Assembly: GCF_002263495.1 (NCBI RefSeq)
Contig: NZ_CP022753.1
Coordinates: 2,480,001-2,544,000 of the forward strand
From: Nocardiopsis gilva YIM 90087
GTDB lineage: Bacteria > Actinomycetota > Actinomycetes > Streptosporangiales > Streptosporangiaceae
Reading direction: 5' to 3'
Length of the DNA: 64,000 nucleotides
Under the pieces are notes generated by a model. It had not been told where the DNA came from and ran no database searches. It saw nothing but the letters and a program-made list of their open reading frames with translations. Positions 44,517 through 52,561 of this stretch are shown here, one piece after another (position 1 is the stretch's first letter; every line of letters begins with the position of its first letter). The translations under genes and the position numbers were made by a program.

Positions 44517-45521
44517 ATGGCGAACAAAGATGGTGGTCGGCCGACGGCGCGCCGGATCGCGACCGGCCTCGGCGTCGTTGTCGCCGGTGGCCTGATCGCG
44601 CCCACTGGGGTCGCCTACGCCGACCCCGAGCCCTCCAAGGAGGACGTCGAGAAGAATCTCGACGAACTCAACAAGGAGGCCGACAAGGTCGTCCAGGATT
44701 ACAACCAGGCGAACTCCGACTACAAGGCGGCCAAGAAGAAGGCCGACGAGCTCAAGGAGCAGGTCGGCGACGAAGAGGACAAGTACAACGAGCTGCGCGA
44801 CGAGGTCGCCGACTTCGCCAGCGCGGCCTACAAGTCCAACGACCTGGACGCCACCACGACCATCCTCGCCGCCGAGAGTCCCGAGGAACTCCTCGAGCAG
44901 AGCGATGACATCGACTACCTCTCCAAGACGCAGAAGGCCAAGCTCGACGAGTTCGGCGACTCCTCCGAGCGCCTCTTCAAGCTGAAGGACGAGGCCGACG
45001 ACGCCCTGTCCAAGGCGAAGAAGGCGAAGAAGGAGGCCAAGGAGAAGAAGGACGAGGTCGAGGAGAAGATCCAGAAGCAGAAGGACCTCCTCGCCCAGTT
45101 CCCCGACGCCGAGGACTCCGCGCCGGAGGGCTCGTCGGCCTCCGGCGGCAGCTACACCGGAAGTGCCAGCGGCAACGCCCGCGCGGCGCTCGACTTCGCC
45201 TACGCGCAGCTCGGCAAGCCCTACGTCTACGGCTCCGCCGGCCCGAACAGCTACGACTGCTCCGGCCTCGTCATGCGCTCCTGGGGCAACGGTGGCGTCA
45301 GCCTGCCGCGCACCACCTACGGCCAGGCCGAGGCGGGGCAGCGGGTCTCCCGCGACCAGCTGCAGCCGGGCGACATCCTCTTCTTCAGCGACCTCGGCCA
45401 CGACGGTCTGTACGTCGGCGGCGGCAAGATGATCCACGCCCCGCGTACCGGGAAGAACGTCGAGGTCGTGCCGCTGGCCGGGTACTGGGACGGCCAGTTC
45501 ATGTACGGCGTGCGCCCGTAG
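44517..45521 (+). CDS. Secreted coiled-coil NlpC/P60 peptidoglycan hydrolase (first copy)
   Basis: A 334-residue wall endopeptidase of the RipA/IseA type. The Sec signal is cleaved near AYA-DP (35/36). A long Lys/Glu/Ala coiled coil follows (about 40-192), then a Gly/Ser linker and the NlpC/P60 domain (about 218-334). The catalytic residues are present: C248 in YDCSGL, H295 in GHDGLYVG and H307 in MIHAPR. The coiled coil probably binds an activator such as FtsEX (inference). It is a close paralogue of the next gene. Confidence 0.93.
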   Translation: MANKDGGRPTARRIATGLGVVVAGGLIAPTGVAYADPEPSKEDVEKNLDELNKEADKVVQDYNQANSDYKAAKKKADELKEQVGDEEDKYNELRDEVADFASAAYKSNDLDATTTILAAESPEELLEQSDDIDYLSKTQKAKLDEFGDSSERLFKLKDEADDALSKAKKAKKEAKEKKDEVEEKIQKQKDLLAQFPDAEDSAPEGSSASGGSYTGSASGNARAALDFAYAQLGKPYVYGSAGPNSYDCSGLVMRSWGNGGVSLPRTTYGQAEAGQRVSRDQLQPGDILFFSDLGHDGLYVGGGKMIHAPRTGKNVEVVPLAGYWDGQFMYGVRP

Positions 45522-45637
45522 CACCGACCGGGCTCACCGAACGGCGCCCCCTCCGGCGCCTGTCGCCTTCGGCCCGCCGATCGCCCACGGGTGCCGGTGT
45601 GCATCGTCACGTTCTACCGGCCGCCGAGCAACCTTTT

Positions 45638-45673
45638 GCCCTGGTCCTCGTACACGCGAGGACCAGGGCTTTT
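45638..45673 (+). terminator. Rho-independent terminator of the first NlpC/P60 gene
   Basis: Perfect 13-bp arms 45638-45650 and 45657-45669 followed by TTTTG. Confidence 0.9.
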
Positions 45674-45889
45674 GTGCTTCCCTGCGGTATCGGCGGCTAC
45701 GTATCGGACATAACGGCCTAACCGCAAACCGGCCTCATTGGTAACGAATCGGTTGAGATGGGGTCGTTGATGCACTAGTGTCCTCGCCGAGTGAGGTCGT
45801 AGACCACGCCATCATCCGGATGGCGGCGACCGGCTTCCGCCCCACTCCGCGCACAACACACCTCCTGACCCTCGAGGCGCGGAGACCGG

Positions 45890-46020
45890 AAGGGCCCCGG
45901 CCCGGCGCGAGATCCCGACGCGCCGCCGGAGAGAGCCCCGGGTGAATCAGTGACCGGCGTACCGCCGGGCCCTGACGGGCTCCCCCTGCCCGAACCCCTG
46001 TGGACGTACCGGTGGGCGGT
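45890..46020 (+). ncRNA. Probable ydaO-type c-di-AMP riboswitch
   Basis: Ordered pieces match the ydaO class: GCGAGATCC (45907-45914 region), GCCGGAGAGAGCC (45925 on), CGGGTGAATC (45939-45948), a GC hairpin, CCCGAACCC (45989-45997) and ACCGGTGGGCGG (46008-46019). In actinobacteria this RNA precedes wall hydrolase genes and turns them off when c-di-AMP is high. It ends about 24 nt before the NlpC/P60 start, inside the 522-bp gap after the first copy. A covariance search is needed to confirm it. Confidence 0.6.
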
Positions 46021-46043
46021 CTGGAGAAAGGTGTGCCCCCAGC

Positions 46044-47096
46044 GTGGATGAACTCCAAGAACGTCGCTCGTATCGCCGTCACCTCGCGGTGGTCGGCTTC
46101 ATCGCCGCCGGCGCCCTGCTGACCTCCTCCGGTGTCGCCTTCGCCGACCCCACCGCGGACGAGGTCAAGGACAAGATCGAGAAGCTCGAAAAGGAGTACT
46201 CAGAGCTCGCCGACAAGTACAACCAGGCCAAAGAGAGCCACGACGCCGCGAAGAAGAAGCTCGACGACCTGGAGTCCAAGCGCGACAACGCGGAGGACAA
46301 GCTCGACGATCTACAGAGCGACGTGCGCAAGCTGGCGACCTCGGCCTACACCGGGGTCGACTACGGGTCGCCCGCGTACCTGATGGGCGCTGACGGCCCC
46401 GAGGACGCCCTGCAGCAGGCGGCGGACCTCGGCTACCTCTCCAAGAGCCAGAAGGCGAGCCTCGACAAGTACGTCAAGCAGCGGGACAAGCTCGACGACC
46501 TGGAGTCCGAGGCGGAGTCCACCGAGAAGAAGGCCAAGAAGAAGCTCAAGGAAGCCAAGGACTCCAAGAGCAAGGCCGAGAAGAAGATCGACAAGCAGCA
46601 GGACATTCTTGACGATCTGAGCGCGGAGGAGCGCGCCCAGGCCACCGCCGGTGTCAACGGCGGGTCGGGCAACGGCGGCGGATCCTCCTCCTCGTCCGGT
46701 TCCTCCGGTGGCGGGGGCGGCTCCTACAACGGCTCGGCCTCCGGCAACGCTCGGACCGCCCTGAACTTCATCTACGGCCAGATCGGCGACTCCTACAGCC
46801 TGGGCGCCAACGGCCCCGACGTGTGGGACTGCTCCAGCCTGGTCCAGGCCGCATGGAGACAGGCCGGGGTGAGCCTCCCCCGGACCACCTACGACCAGGT
46901 CAACGCCGGAACCCGGGTCTCCTGGGACAACATGCAGCCGGGCGACCTGATCTTCTTCTACAGCGGCCCCGGCCACGTCGGCATGTACGTCGGCAACGGC
47001 AAGATGGTGCACGCCTCCAACCCGTCCAAGCCGGTCGCCGAGGTCACCCTCAACAGCTACTACCGGAACAACTTCACCGCCGCCGTGCGGCCCTGA
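46044..47096 (+). CDS. Secreted coiled-coil NlpC/P60 peptidoglycan hydrolase (second copy)
   Basis: A 350-residue paralogue of the preceding hydrolase: signal cleaved near AFA-DP (34/35), a coiled coil from about 38 to 205, a Gly/Ser linker with runs of Ser and Gly, and the NlpC/P60 domain with C263 (VWDCSSLV), H311 (GHVGMYVG) and H323 (MVHASN). Start GTG 46044; the ATG four bases later is out of frame. The upstream leader looks like a c-di-AMP riboswitch, so its control differs from the first copy. Confidence 0.93.
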   Translation: MDELQERRSYRRHLAVVGFIAAGALLTSSGVAFADPTADEVKDKIEKLEKEYSELADKYNQAKESHDAAKKKLDDLESKRDNAEDKLDDLQSDVRKLATSAYTGVDYGSPAYLMGADGPEDALQQAADLGYLSKSQKASLDKYVKQRDKLDDLESEAESTEKKAKKKLKEAKDSKSKAEKKIDKQQDILDDLSAEERAQATAGVNGGSGNGGGSSSSSGSSGGGGGSYNGSASGNARTALNFIYGQIGDSYSLGANGPDVWDCSSLVQAAWRQAGVSLPRTTYDQVNAGTRVSWDNMQPGDLIFFYSGPGHVGMYVGNGKMVHASNPSKPVAEVTLNSYYRNNFTAAVRP

Positions 47097-47210
47097 TCCC
47101 CGCTCCGGCGCGGCCCGACCAGGCGCCGGACACGAGACCGCCCGCCCGGCGACCAGGTCGCCGGGCGGGCGGTGGGCGTTTCAGGGGCGGCCCTGCCGCT
47201 TTCCTCCTCG

Positions 47211-47286
47211 CCTCTCCGTTGATCTCGGAGATACTGGGGTTCCGGCGGCGATTTTTCCCCCAATATCTCCGAGATCAACGGAGAGG
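47211..47286. repeat. Dispersed palindromic element, copy 2 (diverged)
   Basis: Arms 47211-47239 and 47258-47286 pair at 28 of 29 positions. The outer TCCGTTGATCTCGG-GATA and its complement match copies 1 and 3, while the inner third and the loop differ. It lies between the convergent NlpC/P60 and fadD genes and may also act as a terminator. Confidence 0.8.
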
Positions 47287-47308
47287 CGGTGACGTCGGTG
47301 GTGAAAGG

Positions 47309-49108
47309 TCAGGAGCTCGTGTAGAGCTCCTCGATCTCGTTCTCGTACTGCTTGGTGACGACGTGCCGCTTCACCTTCAGCGACGCCGTCATCTGGCCGC
47401 CTTCCTCGGAGAAGTCCTCGGGCAGGATCTTGAACCTGCGCACCGACTCCGCGCGCGACACCGCCTGGTTGGCGTCGTCCACGGCCTCCTGTACCGCGGC
47501 GACCAGGGCGGGGTCGTCGATCAGGTCCGCGACCTCGCCGGTGCGGTCGTTCTGCTGCTTCCAGAACTCGAAGGCCTCGGGGTCGATGGTGACCAGCGCG
47601 GAGACGAAGTTGCGGTTGTCCCCGATCACCAGGCACTGGCTGACGATGGCGTGGCCGCGGATGCGGTCCTCGATCACCGCCGGGGCGACGTTCTTGCCGC
47701 CGGCCGTCACGATGATCTCCTTCTTCCGCCCGGTGATGCTGAGGTAGCCGTCGTCATCCAGCGCGCCCAGGTCGCCGGTGCGGTAGAAGCCTTCCTTGCC
47801 GAACGCGTCGGCGGTGGCCTTCTCGTTGTTCCAGTAGCCGCGCATGACGTGGTCGCCCTTGCACAGCACCTCGCCGTCGTCGTCGATCTTGATGGTGACG
47901 CCGGGGAACGGCGGGCCGACCGTGCCGATCTTGTTCTTGCTCGGCGTGTTCACCGCGGTGGGGGCGGAGGTCTCGGTCAGCCCGTAGCCCTCGATGATCG
48001 TCAGACCCACCCCGCGGAAGAAGTGGCCGAGGCGGTCGCCCAGCGCGGAGCCGCCGGAGACCGCGTACTGCGCCTGCCCGCCCAGGCGGGCCAGGATCTT
48101 GCCGTAGACGAGCTTGCCGAACAGGGCGTGCTTGATCTTCAGGCCCATGGGAACGCGGCCGGAGTCGAGCGCCTTGCTGTAGTCGATGGCGGTGGCCGCC
48201 GCGGCACCGAAGACCTTGCCCTTGCCCTCGGCGGTGGCCTTCTGCTCGGCCTTGTTGAACACCTTCTCGAAGACCCGCGGCACGGCCAGCAGGAAGGTCG
48301 GCTTGAAGACACCGAGCTGGTCGATGAGTTCGGGGCCGGTGGTCGGGAAGTGGCCGAGGATGGTCTTGGACTCGATGCAGCCGATCTGGATGATCCGCGC
48401 GAAGGAGTGGGCCAGGGGGAGGAAGAGCAGGGTCGAGCGCCCCTCCAGGGTGAAGACCTCCTCCAGCGGCCCCTCGATCACGTTCATGATGGTGAAGAGC
48501 AGGTTGCGGTGGGTCAGCTCGCAGCCCTTGGGGCGCCCGGTGGTGCCCGAGGTGTAGATGAGCGTGGCGAGCTCGTCGACGTCGCCGGCGGTGCGCCGCT
48601 GTTCGAGGACGTCGTCCTCCACCTCGGAGCCCGACGCGATGAGGTCGGCCAGACCGCCGTCGTCGATCTTCCACGTGTGGGCGAGCTCCGCGAGGTTCGT
48701 CTGCACGGACTTGACCCGCTCGGCGTGGTCCTCGGTCTCGACGAAGACGGCTTTGGCGCCGGAGTCGCCGAGGATCCACTCGACCTGCTCTGCCGAGGAG
48801 GTCTCGTAGATCGGGACGGTCACGGCGCCGACTGACCAGACGGCGTAGTCGATGCTGGTCCACTCGTAGCGCGTCCGCGACATCAGGCCGACGCGGTCGC
48901 CGTGCTCGATGCCGGCGGCGATGAGTGCTTTGGCGATGGCCGCGACGTCGTCGCGGAACTCCTGGCAGGTCACGTCCCGCCACTGGCCAGCTTCCTGGAC
49001 TCGGAGCGCGACGGAGGCGGGCTCATTGGTGGCGCGGGCGAAGACCGTATCTGGCATCCGCGCCTGCGACGAGATCTCGACCTTCACAGGACGGCTGTAT
49101 TCGCGCAC
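47309..49108 (-). CDS. Long-chain fatty acid-CoA ligase
   Basis: A 599-residue adenylate-forming enzyme (FadD15-like) that activates fatty acids to acyl-CoA through an acyl-AMP. The AMP loop YTSGTTGRPKG (near 187), the motif EGYGLTETSA, the hinge region TGDLGALDDDGYLSITGRKKE and the C-terminal catalytic Lys in ASLKVKRHVV are all intact. Start GTG 49108 follows AGGAGCGATAAC. A KstR-like palindrome lies about 70 bp upstream. Confidence 0.93.
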   Translation of the reverse strand: MREYSRPVKVEISSQARMPDTVFARATNEPASVALRVQEAGQWRDVTCQEFRDDVAAIAKALIAAGIEHGDRVGLMSRTRYEWTSIDYAVWSVGAVTVPIYETSSAEQVEWILGDSGAKAVFVETEDHAERVKSVQTNLAELAHTWKIDDGGLADLIASGSEVEDDVLEQRRTAGDVDELATLIYTSGTTGRPKGCELTHRNLLFTIMNVIEGPLEEVFTLEGRSTLLFLPLAHSFARIIQIGCIESKTILGHFPTTGPELIDQLGVFKPTFLLAVPRVFEKVFNKAEQKATAEGKGKVFGAAAATAIDYSKALDSGRVPMGLKIKHALFGKLVYGKILARLGGQAQYAVSGGSALGDRLGHFFRGVGLTIIEGYGLTETSAPTAVNTPSKNKIGTVGPPFPGVTIKIDDDGEVLCKGDHVMRGYWNNEKATADAFGKEGFYRTGDLGALDDDGYLSITGRKKEIIVTAGGKNVAPAVIEDRIRGHAIVSQCLVIGDNRNFVSALVTIDPEAFEFWKQQNDRTGEVADLIDDPALVAAVQEAVDDANQAVSRAESVRRFKILPEDFSEEGGQMTASLKVKRHVVTKQYENEIEELYTSS

Positions 49109-49178
49109 GTTATCGCTCCTGGACGTACAAGGCCTGTTAGGGGACGTGACGACGGTAACAACTTAAGCTACTAGCCGG

Positions 49179-49192
49179 TAGAACGCGTTCTC
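49179..49192. promoter_or_regulatory. TetR-type (KstR-like) operator candidate upstream of fadD
   Basis: TAGAACGCGTTCTC agrees with the mycobacterial KstR half-site pattern TNNAACNNGTTNNA except at the last base, and it contains the perfect palindrome AGAACGCGTTCT. It lies in the 419-bp gene-free interval 49109-49527 between fadD and the divergent hypothetical gene. No other clear signal is seen in that interval. Confidence 0.45.
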
Positions 49193-49527
49193 GTTCGGTA
49201 TCCGAAAGAGACGTTATGTTGATGAAAACGGTCCCATACCCTGCGGCGATGCCCGCCGCGCGGCTCACTCGCCGCTCCGCCCGGCGCGCAGGATCTTGAC
49301 CCTAGCGTTGATCTTGCTCCCGCAACAGCGTCGACCGCCGATTCGGCCATAGATGGGGGGAATCGGGCGCAGTGGCGCGGAACGGAGGATCCCGGAACCG
49401 GCCCGGGGTCACGGGAGTCCCTGAACCGCCTCCGGGTTTACCCCGGTTTATCCGGCGGGAAGGGCCATCGTCCGACCGGCGCGGATAACGTGGCGTTCAC
49501 GACAGGAGAAACAGGGGCTGGACGACC

Positions 49528-50040
49528 ATGGCTGAGCCGAACCGTGACACGGGTTCACAGGACATCATCGATGACGCGCTGCGACTGGTGGACGCCCTGC
49601 AGCGCAAACTCATCATCGCGGGCGTGCGCCGCGGGGTGTCGAGCGTGACCTCCCCGCCGCCGCCCAAGGACGACGTATGGGGGGAGGCCATCCGGCTGGA
49701 GCAGCCGCCGGAGGAGGAGCCGCTCGACCGGCTGGCCGGGATCGTGCGCACCGCGGCACCGGAGGTTGTCGGGCACCTCGGCAAGGCCGGGGCCGCGCTG
49801 TTCGGCGCGCTGGGCGAGACCTGGGACGTGGTCGAGAAGTCGCTGGAGAAGCAGCGTGCCGATCGCGAGCGCCAGGAGCAGGAGCGCCCCGAGCGCGAGA
49901 GCGACGACCAGGAGAGCGCCGAGGCCGCGGCGGACAGCGGCGCGCAGAAGAACGGCGAGCCCTCCGCGGCGGACGGCGGGCCGGAGCTCCCGGCGAGCGA
50001 GGAGCGTGAGCGGCCCCGTCCCACCGAGACGACGACGTAA
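49528..50040 (+). CDS. Conserved hypothetical protein upstream of glkA
   Basis: A 170-residue soluble protein. The N-terminal half is amphipathic helical (DIIDDALRLVDALQRKLIIAG, start shown only), with HLGKAGAALFGALGETWDVVEKSLEKQ in the middle. The C-terminal ~65 residues are a low-complexity tail of Glu, Arg, Asp and Ala. No membrane segment is present. It resembles the unnamed helical proteins found beside ROK glucokinases in actinomycetes. I assign no function. GGAGAAACAGGGG precedes ATG 49528. Confidence 0.7.
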   Translation: MAEPNRDTGSQDIIDDALRLVDALQRKLIIAGVRRGVSSVTSPPPPKDDVWGEAIRLEQPPEEEPLDRLAGIVRTAAPEVVGHLGKAGAALFGALGETWDVVEKSLEKQRADRERQEQERPERESDDQESAEAAADSGAQKNGEPSAADGGPELPASEERERPRPTETTT

Positions 50041-50149
50041 CCAAATGGTCCATACCAGTGTGAGATTGTGGTGCCAGCGCACGCGGAGCGACGGGCCGCG
50101 GTGCGCGTGCCCTCCCTCGACACGTGAATGACCGGAAAAGGAGCCGTCC

Positions 50150-51103
50150 ATGCGGTTGACGATCGGTGTGGACATCGGCGGTACCAAGGTCGCCGCCGGA
50201 ATGGTCGACCCCGATGGGCGGATCCTCGGCGACGTCGTGCGCTACCCGACCCCGACGAACGACAGTGAGGCACTCGCCGACGTCATCGGGCGGGTCGTCG
50301 TGGAGCTGCGCGAACGGCACACCGGTCACGACATCGCGGCCGTGGGCGTGGGCATCGCCGGATTCGTCGACGAGGACCGCGCCAGGATCGTCCTCGCCGC
50401 CAACCTGGGACTGTCCGACGACCCCATCACGGAGCGGATCCGGCGGCGGATCGACCTGCCGGTCGTCGTCGAGAACGACGCCAACGCCGCCGCCTGGGCC
50501 GAGGCCCGCTTCGGTGCCGGGCGCGGGAGCGACCACGTCGTCCTGGTGACCCTGGGAACCGGGGTCGGCGGGGGCATCGTCATGGACGGCCGGCTCCAGC
50601 GCGGCCGCTACGGCGTCGCCGCCGAAGTCGGCCACTACCGGATGGTCCGCCACGGTCGCCGCTGCGGCTGCGGCAACAACGGCTGCTGGGAGCAGTACGC
50701 CAGCGGACGCGCCCTGGTCGCCGAGGCCCAGGACCTCGCCACAACCGATCCCGTGCGCGCCGCCTACCTCCTCAAACTGGCCGAGGGCGACATCTCCCGG
50801 ATCCGGGGACCCGAGATCACCCAGGCGGCCCTGGAAGGCGACGAGGGCGCGCTGGAGTGCTTCCGCGCCGTGGGCGAGTGGGTCGGCCTCGGCCTGGCTG
50901 ACCTGGCCGCCATCCTTGACCCTGAGTGCTTCGTCGTCGGCGGCGGGGTATCCGAGGCCGGGGACATCCTCCTCGAACCGGCGCGAGCATCGTTCAAGAA
51001 GCACGTGACAGGCCGCGCCACCCGCCGCCTCGCCGATATCCGCACCGCCGAACTCGGCCCCCAGGCGGGCATCGTCGGCGCCGCCGACCTCGCGCGGAGG
51101 TAG
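50150..51103 (+). CDS. glkA: ROK family glucokinase
   Basis: A 317-residue sugar kinase of the ROK family. ATP-binding GVDIGGTKVAAG lies at residues 6-17, the catalytic Asp in VENDANAAAW, the phosphate loop in LGTGVGGGIV, and the ROK zinc-binding site in CGCGNNGCWEQYASG. Streptomyces GlkA phosphorylates glucose and mediates carbon catabolite repression. AAAAGGAGCCGTCC precedes ATG 50150. The giant palindrome follows its stop. Confidence 0.93.
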   Translation: MRLTIGVDIGGTKVAAGMVDPDGRILGDVVRYPTPTNDSEALADVIGRVVVELRERHTGHDIAAVGVGIAGFVDEDRARIVLAANLGLSDDPITERIRRRIDLPVVVENDANAAAWAEARFGAGRGSDHVVLVTLGTGVGGGIVMDGRLQRGRYGVAAEVGHYRMVRHGRRCGCGNNGCWEQYASGRALVAEAQDLATTDPVRAAYLLKLAEGDISRIRGPEITQAALEGDEGALECFRAVGEWVGLGLADLAAILDPECFVVGGGVSEAGDILLEPARASFKKHVTGRATRRLADIRTAELGPQAGIVGAADLARR

Positions 51104-51160
51104 CCCCCGGTTTGCTGCCGGTTGTTCCGACAGCTCCAGCGACCACCGGGCGGGACGGGG

Positions 51161-51693
51161 GGTCTGCTGGGCGGCCTTGTCGGCGCTCATCCCGTCCGGT
51201 GTTCTGTGGTGAAAAGCGGCACCGAGGCCGGAGGGGGTCGGGCGCGCCGGTCCTCCGGCGGGTGCAGCCTGGTTCGGCGCGCTGTGGCGGCCCCCACCGC
51301 CGGGCGCCTTCCTGGTTGGGCGGGGCGGCACCGACGGCGGGTGGGGCGCCGGGTATGCCCGGCTTGCCATGGTCTGTGCGGGGTGGATCCGTTGATCTCG
51401 GGGATATCGACCGAATGTCGGCGATTATTCGGTCGATATCCCCGAGATCAACGGAGGCGTGGACATAACGGGCACACAGAGAGCGCTTTCCCGCCCTGGG
51501 CCGCCCGCCCCACCTGGCGGTCGGTGCCGCCTTCCCCCCGGGAGGTGACCGGCGGTGCGGGCCGACGCCGCTGGCCCCCGGATCCGCTCCACCCGTCAGA
51601 GGACCGGCGCGCCCGACCCCCTCCGGCCTCGGTGCCGCTTTTCACCACAGAACACCGGACGGGATGAGCGCCGACAAGGCCGCACAGCAGACC
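51161..51693. repeat. 533-bp imperfect giant palindrome
   Basis: The outer arms 51161-51253 and 51601-51693 are inverted copies differing at one of 93 positions. Further symmetric matches occur inside, such as GGCGGCACCGAC at 51325 against its complement ending at 51532. The perfect 29-bp hairpin at 51388-51455 is the centre. There is no reading frame with a start signal and no transposase. It fills the convergent gap between glkA and the phosphodiesterase-fold gene. Confidence 0.85.
51388..51455. repeat. Dispersed palindromic element, copy 3 (perfect)
   Basis: 29-base arms 51388-51416 and 51427-51455 are perfectly complementary with a 10-base loop (GTCGGCGATT). The loop is the reverse complement of the loop in copy 1, so copy 3 is copy 1 inverted. 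Confidence 0.88.
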
Positions 51694-51699
51694 TTGGGC

Positions 51700-52398
51700 T
51701 CATGGTGTCTCGATCTCCGCGAGGACGGGGCGGTGGTCGCTGGCCGCGGCTAGATCGGCGGGCGGCACCAGATCGACCGGCACTCCGGTTCCGCAGACGG
51801 TCAGCTCTCGGGAGACGAAGACGCCGTCGATACGTGCCCGCGGCTGTCGTGCCGGGAACGTCAGCTTTTCCCCGCGCGGAGCCTCCGCCCCGGTGTCGCA
51901 CAGCTCGCTCGCCAGCAGCCGCCACGCCGGACCGTCCGGTGTGCAGTTGATGTCCCCGGCCAGGACCGCGGGGGCGCAGTGGCGTGCGGCCGTGGCGGTA
52001 AGGTGCGCCAGGACCTCCTGTGCGTGTCTGCTGCGCGCGTGGTCGTCGAGATCCAGGTGCGTGCAGCCGACGACCACGAGGCGTCCACCCACGTCGAGCA
52101 CGGCCAGCGACAGCGCCCGGCGGTGCAGTCGGGGATAGCGGCGCAGCAGCCGGTGCTCGGCATGCAGCACGCGGACCGCCGGTCGGATGAGAATCGCGAG
52201 TCCGCCCGCGCGCCGGTTCACCGCCGCGACCAGACCACACCCGCGGGCCAGGGCCCGTCGCCGCCATCGCCAGCCCAGGAGCCGGGGCGCCTCCTGCAGG
52301 CAGACGACATCGGGTTCACAGGCCGCGATGGCCCGCCCGACCGCCTTCGCGTCGTCACGCAACGCCCGCACGTTGTAACTGAGGACCCGGAGCGTCAT
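51700..52398 (-). CDS. Endonuclease/exonuclease/phosphatase family protein
   Basis: A 232-residue single-domain EEP-fold hydrolase. Motifs in order: LSYNVRALRDD (Asn), DVVCLQEAP (metal Glu), GCTHLDL (His), LAGDINCTP (Asp/Asn) and the final SDHRPVLAEI (Asp-His pair). The set is complete, so it should be an active Mg-dependent phosphodiesterase; the substrate is unknown. The stop lies seven bases from the giant palindrome. Confidence 0.9.
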   Translation of the reverse strand: MTLRVLSYNVRALRDDAKAVGRAIAACEPDVVCLQEAPRLLGWRWRRRALARGCGLVAAVNRRAGGLAILIRPAVRVLHAEHRLLRRYPRLHRRALSLAVLDVGGRLVVVGCTHLDLDDHARSRHAQEVLAHLTATAARHCAPAVLAGDINCTPDGPAWRLLASELCDTGAEAPRGEKLTFPARQPRARIDGVFVSRELTVCGTGVPVDLVPPADLAAASDHRPVLAEIETP

Positions 52399-52450
52399 GG
52401 CTCCTACCTACCCGGCCGCGCGGCCGGGTGACGGTCGGATCGGGATACAT

Positions 52451-52494
52451 CGAGCCCCCGGTGGCCAGGTTCGAACCCGGCCACCGGGGGCTCG
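52451..52494 (-). terminator. Terminator of the acyltransferase gene
   Basis: Perfect 16-bp arms 52451-52466 and 52479-52494; the loop contains GGTTCGAACC, which mimics a tRNA T-arm. It lies 68 bp past the acyltransferase stop. Confidence 0.75.
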
Positions 52495-52561
52495 GAGCTA
52501 TGTCCTCGGACGGATCGGAACGGCTCCGCCCGGACGGCCGCCCGCTGGGACGCGATGCGGT

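Noticed and set aside
49613-51370. Long - strand frame across glkA and part of the giant palindrome
   Set aside because: It is antisense to two well-supported genes and reads through repeat DNA; composition is not protein-like.
52451-52494. A possible tRNA T-arm (GGTTCGAACC in a long stem)
   Set aside because: The stem is 16 bp and uninterrupted, with no acceptor, D or anticodon arms around it. It is a terminator hairpin behind the acyltransferase gene.
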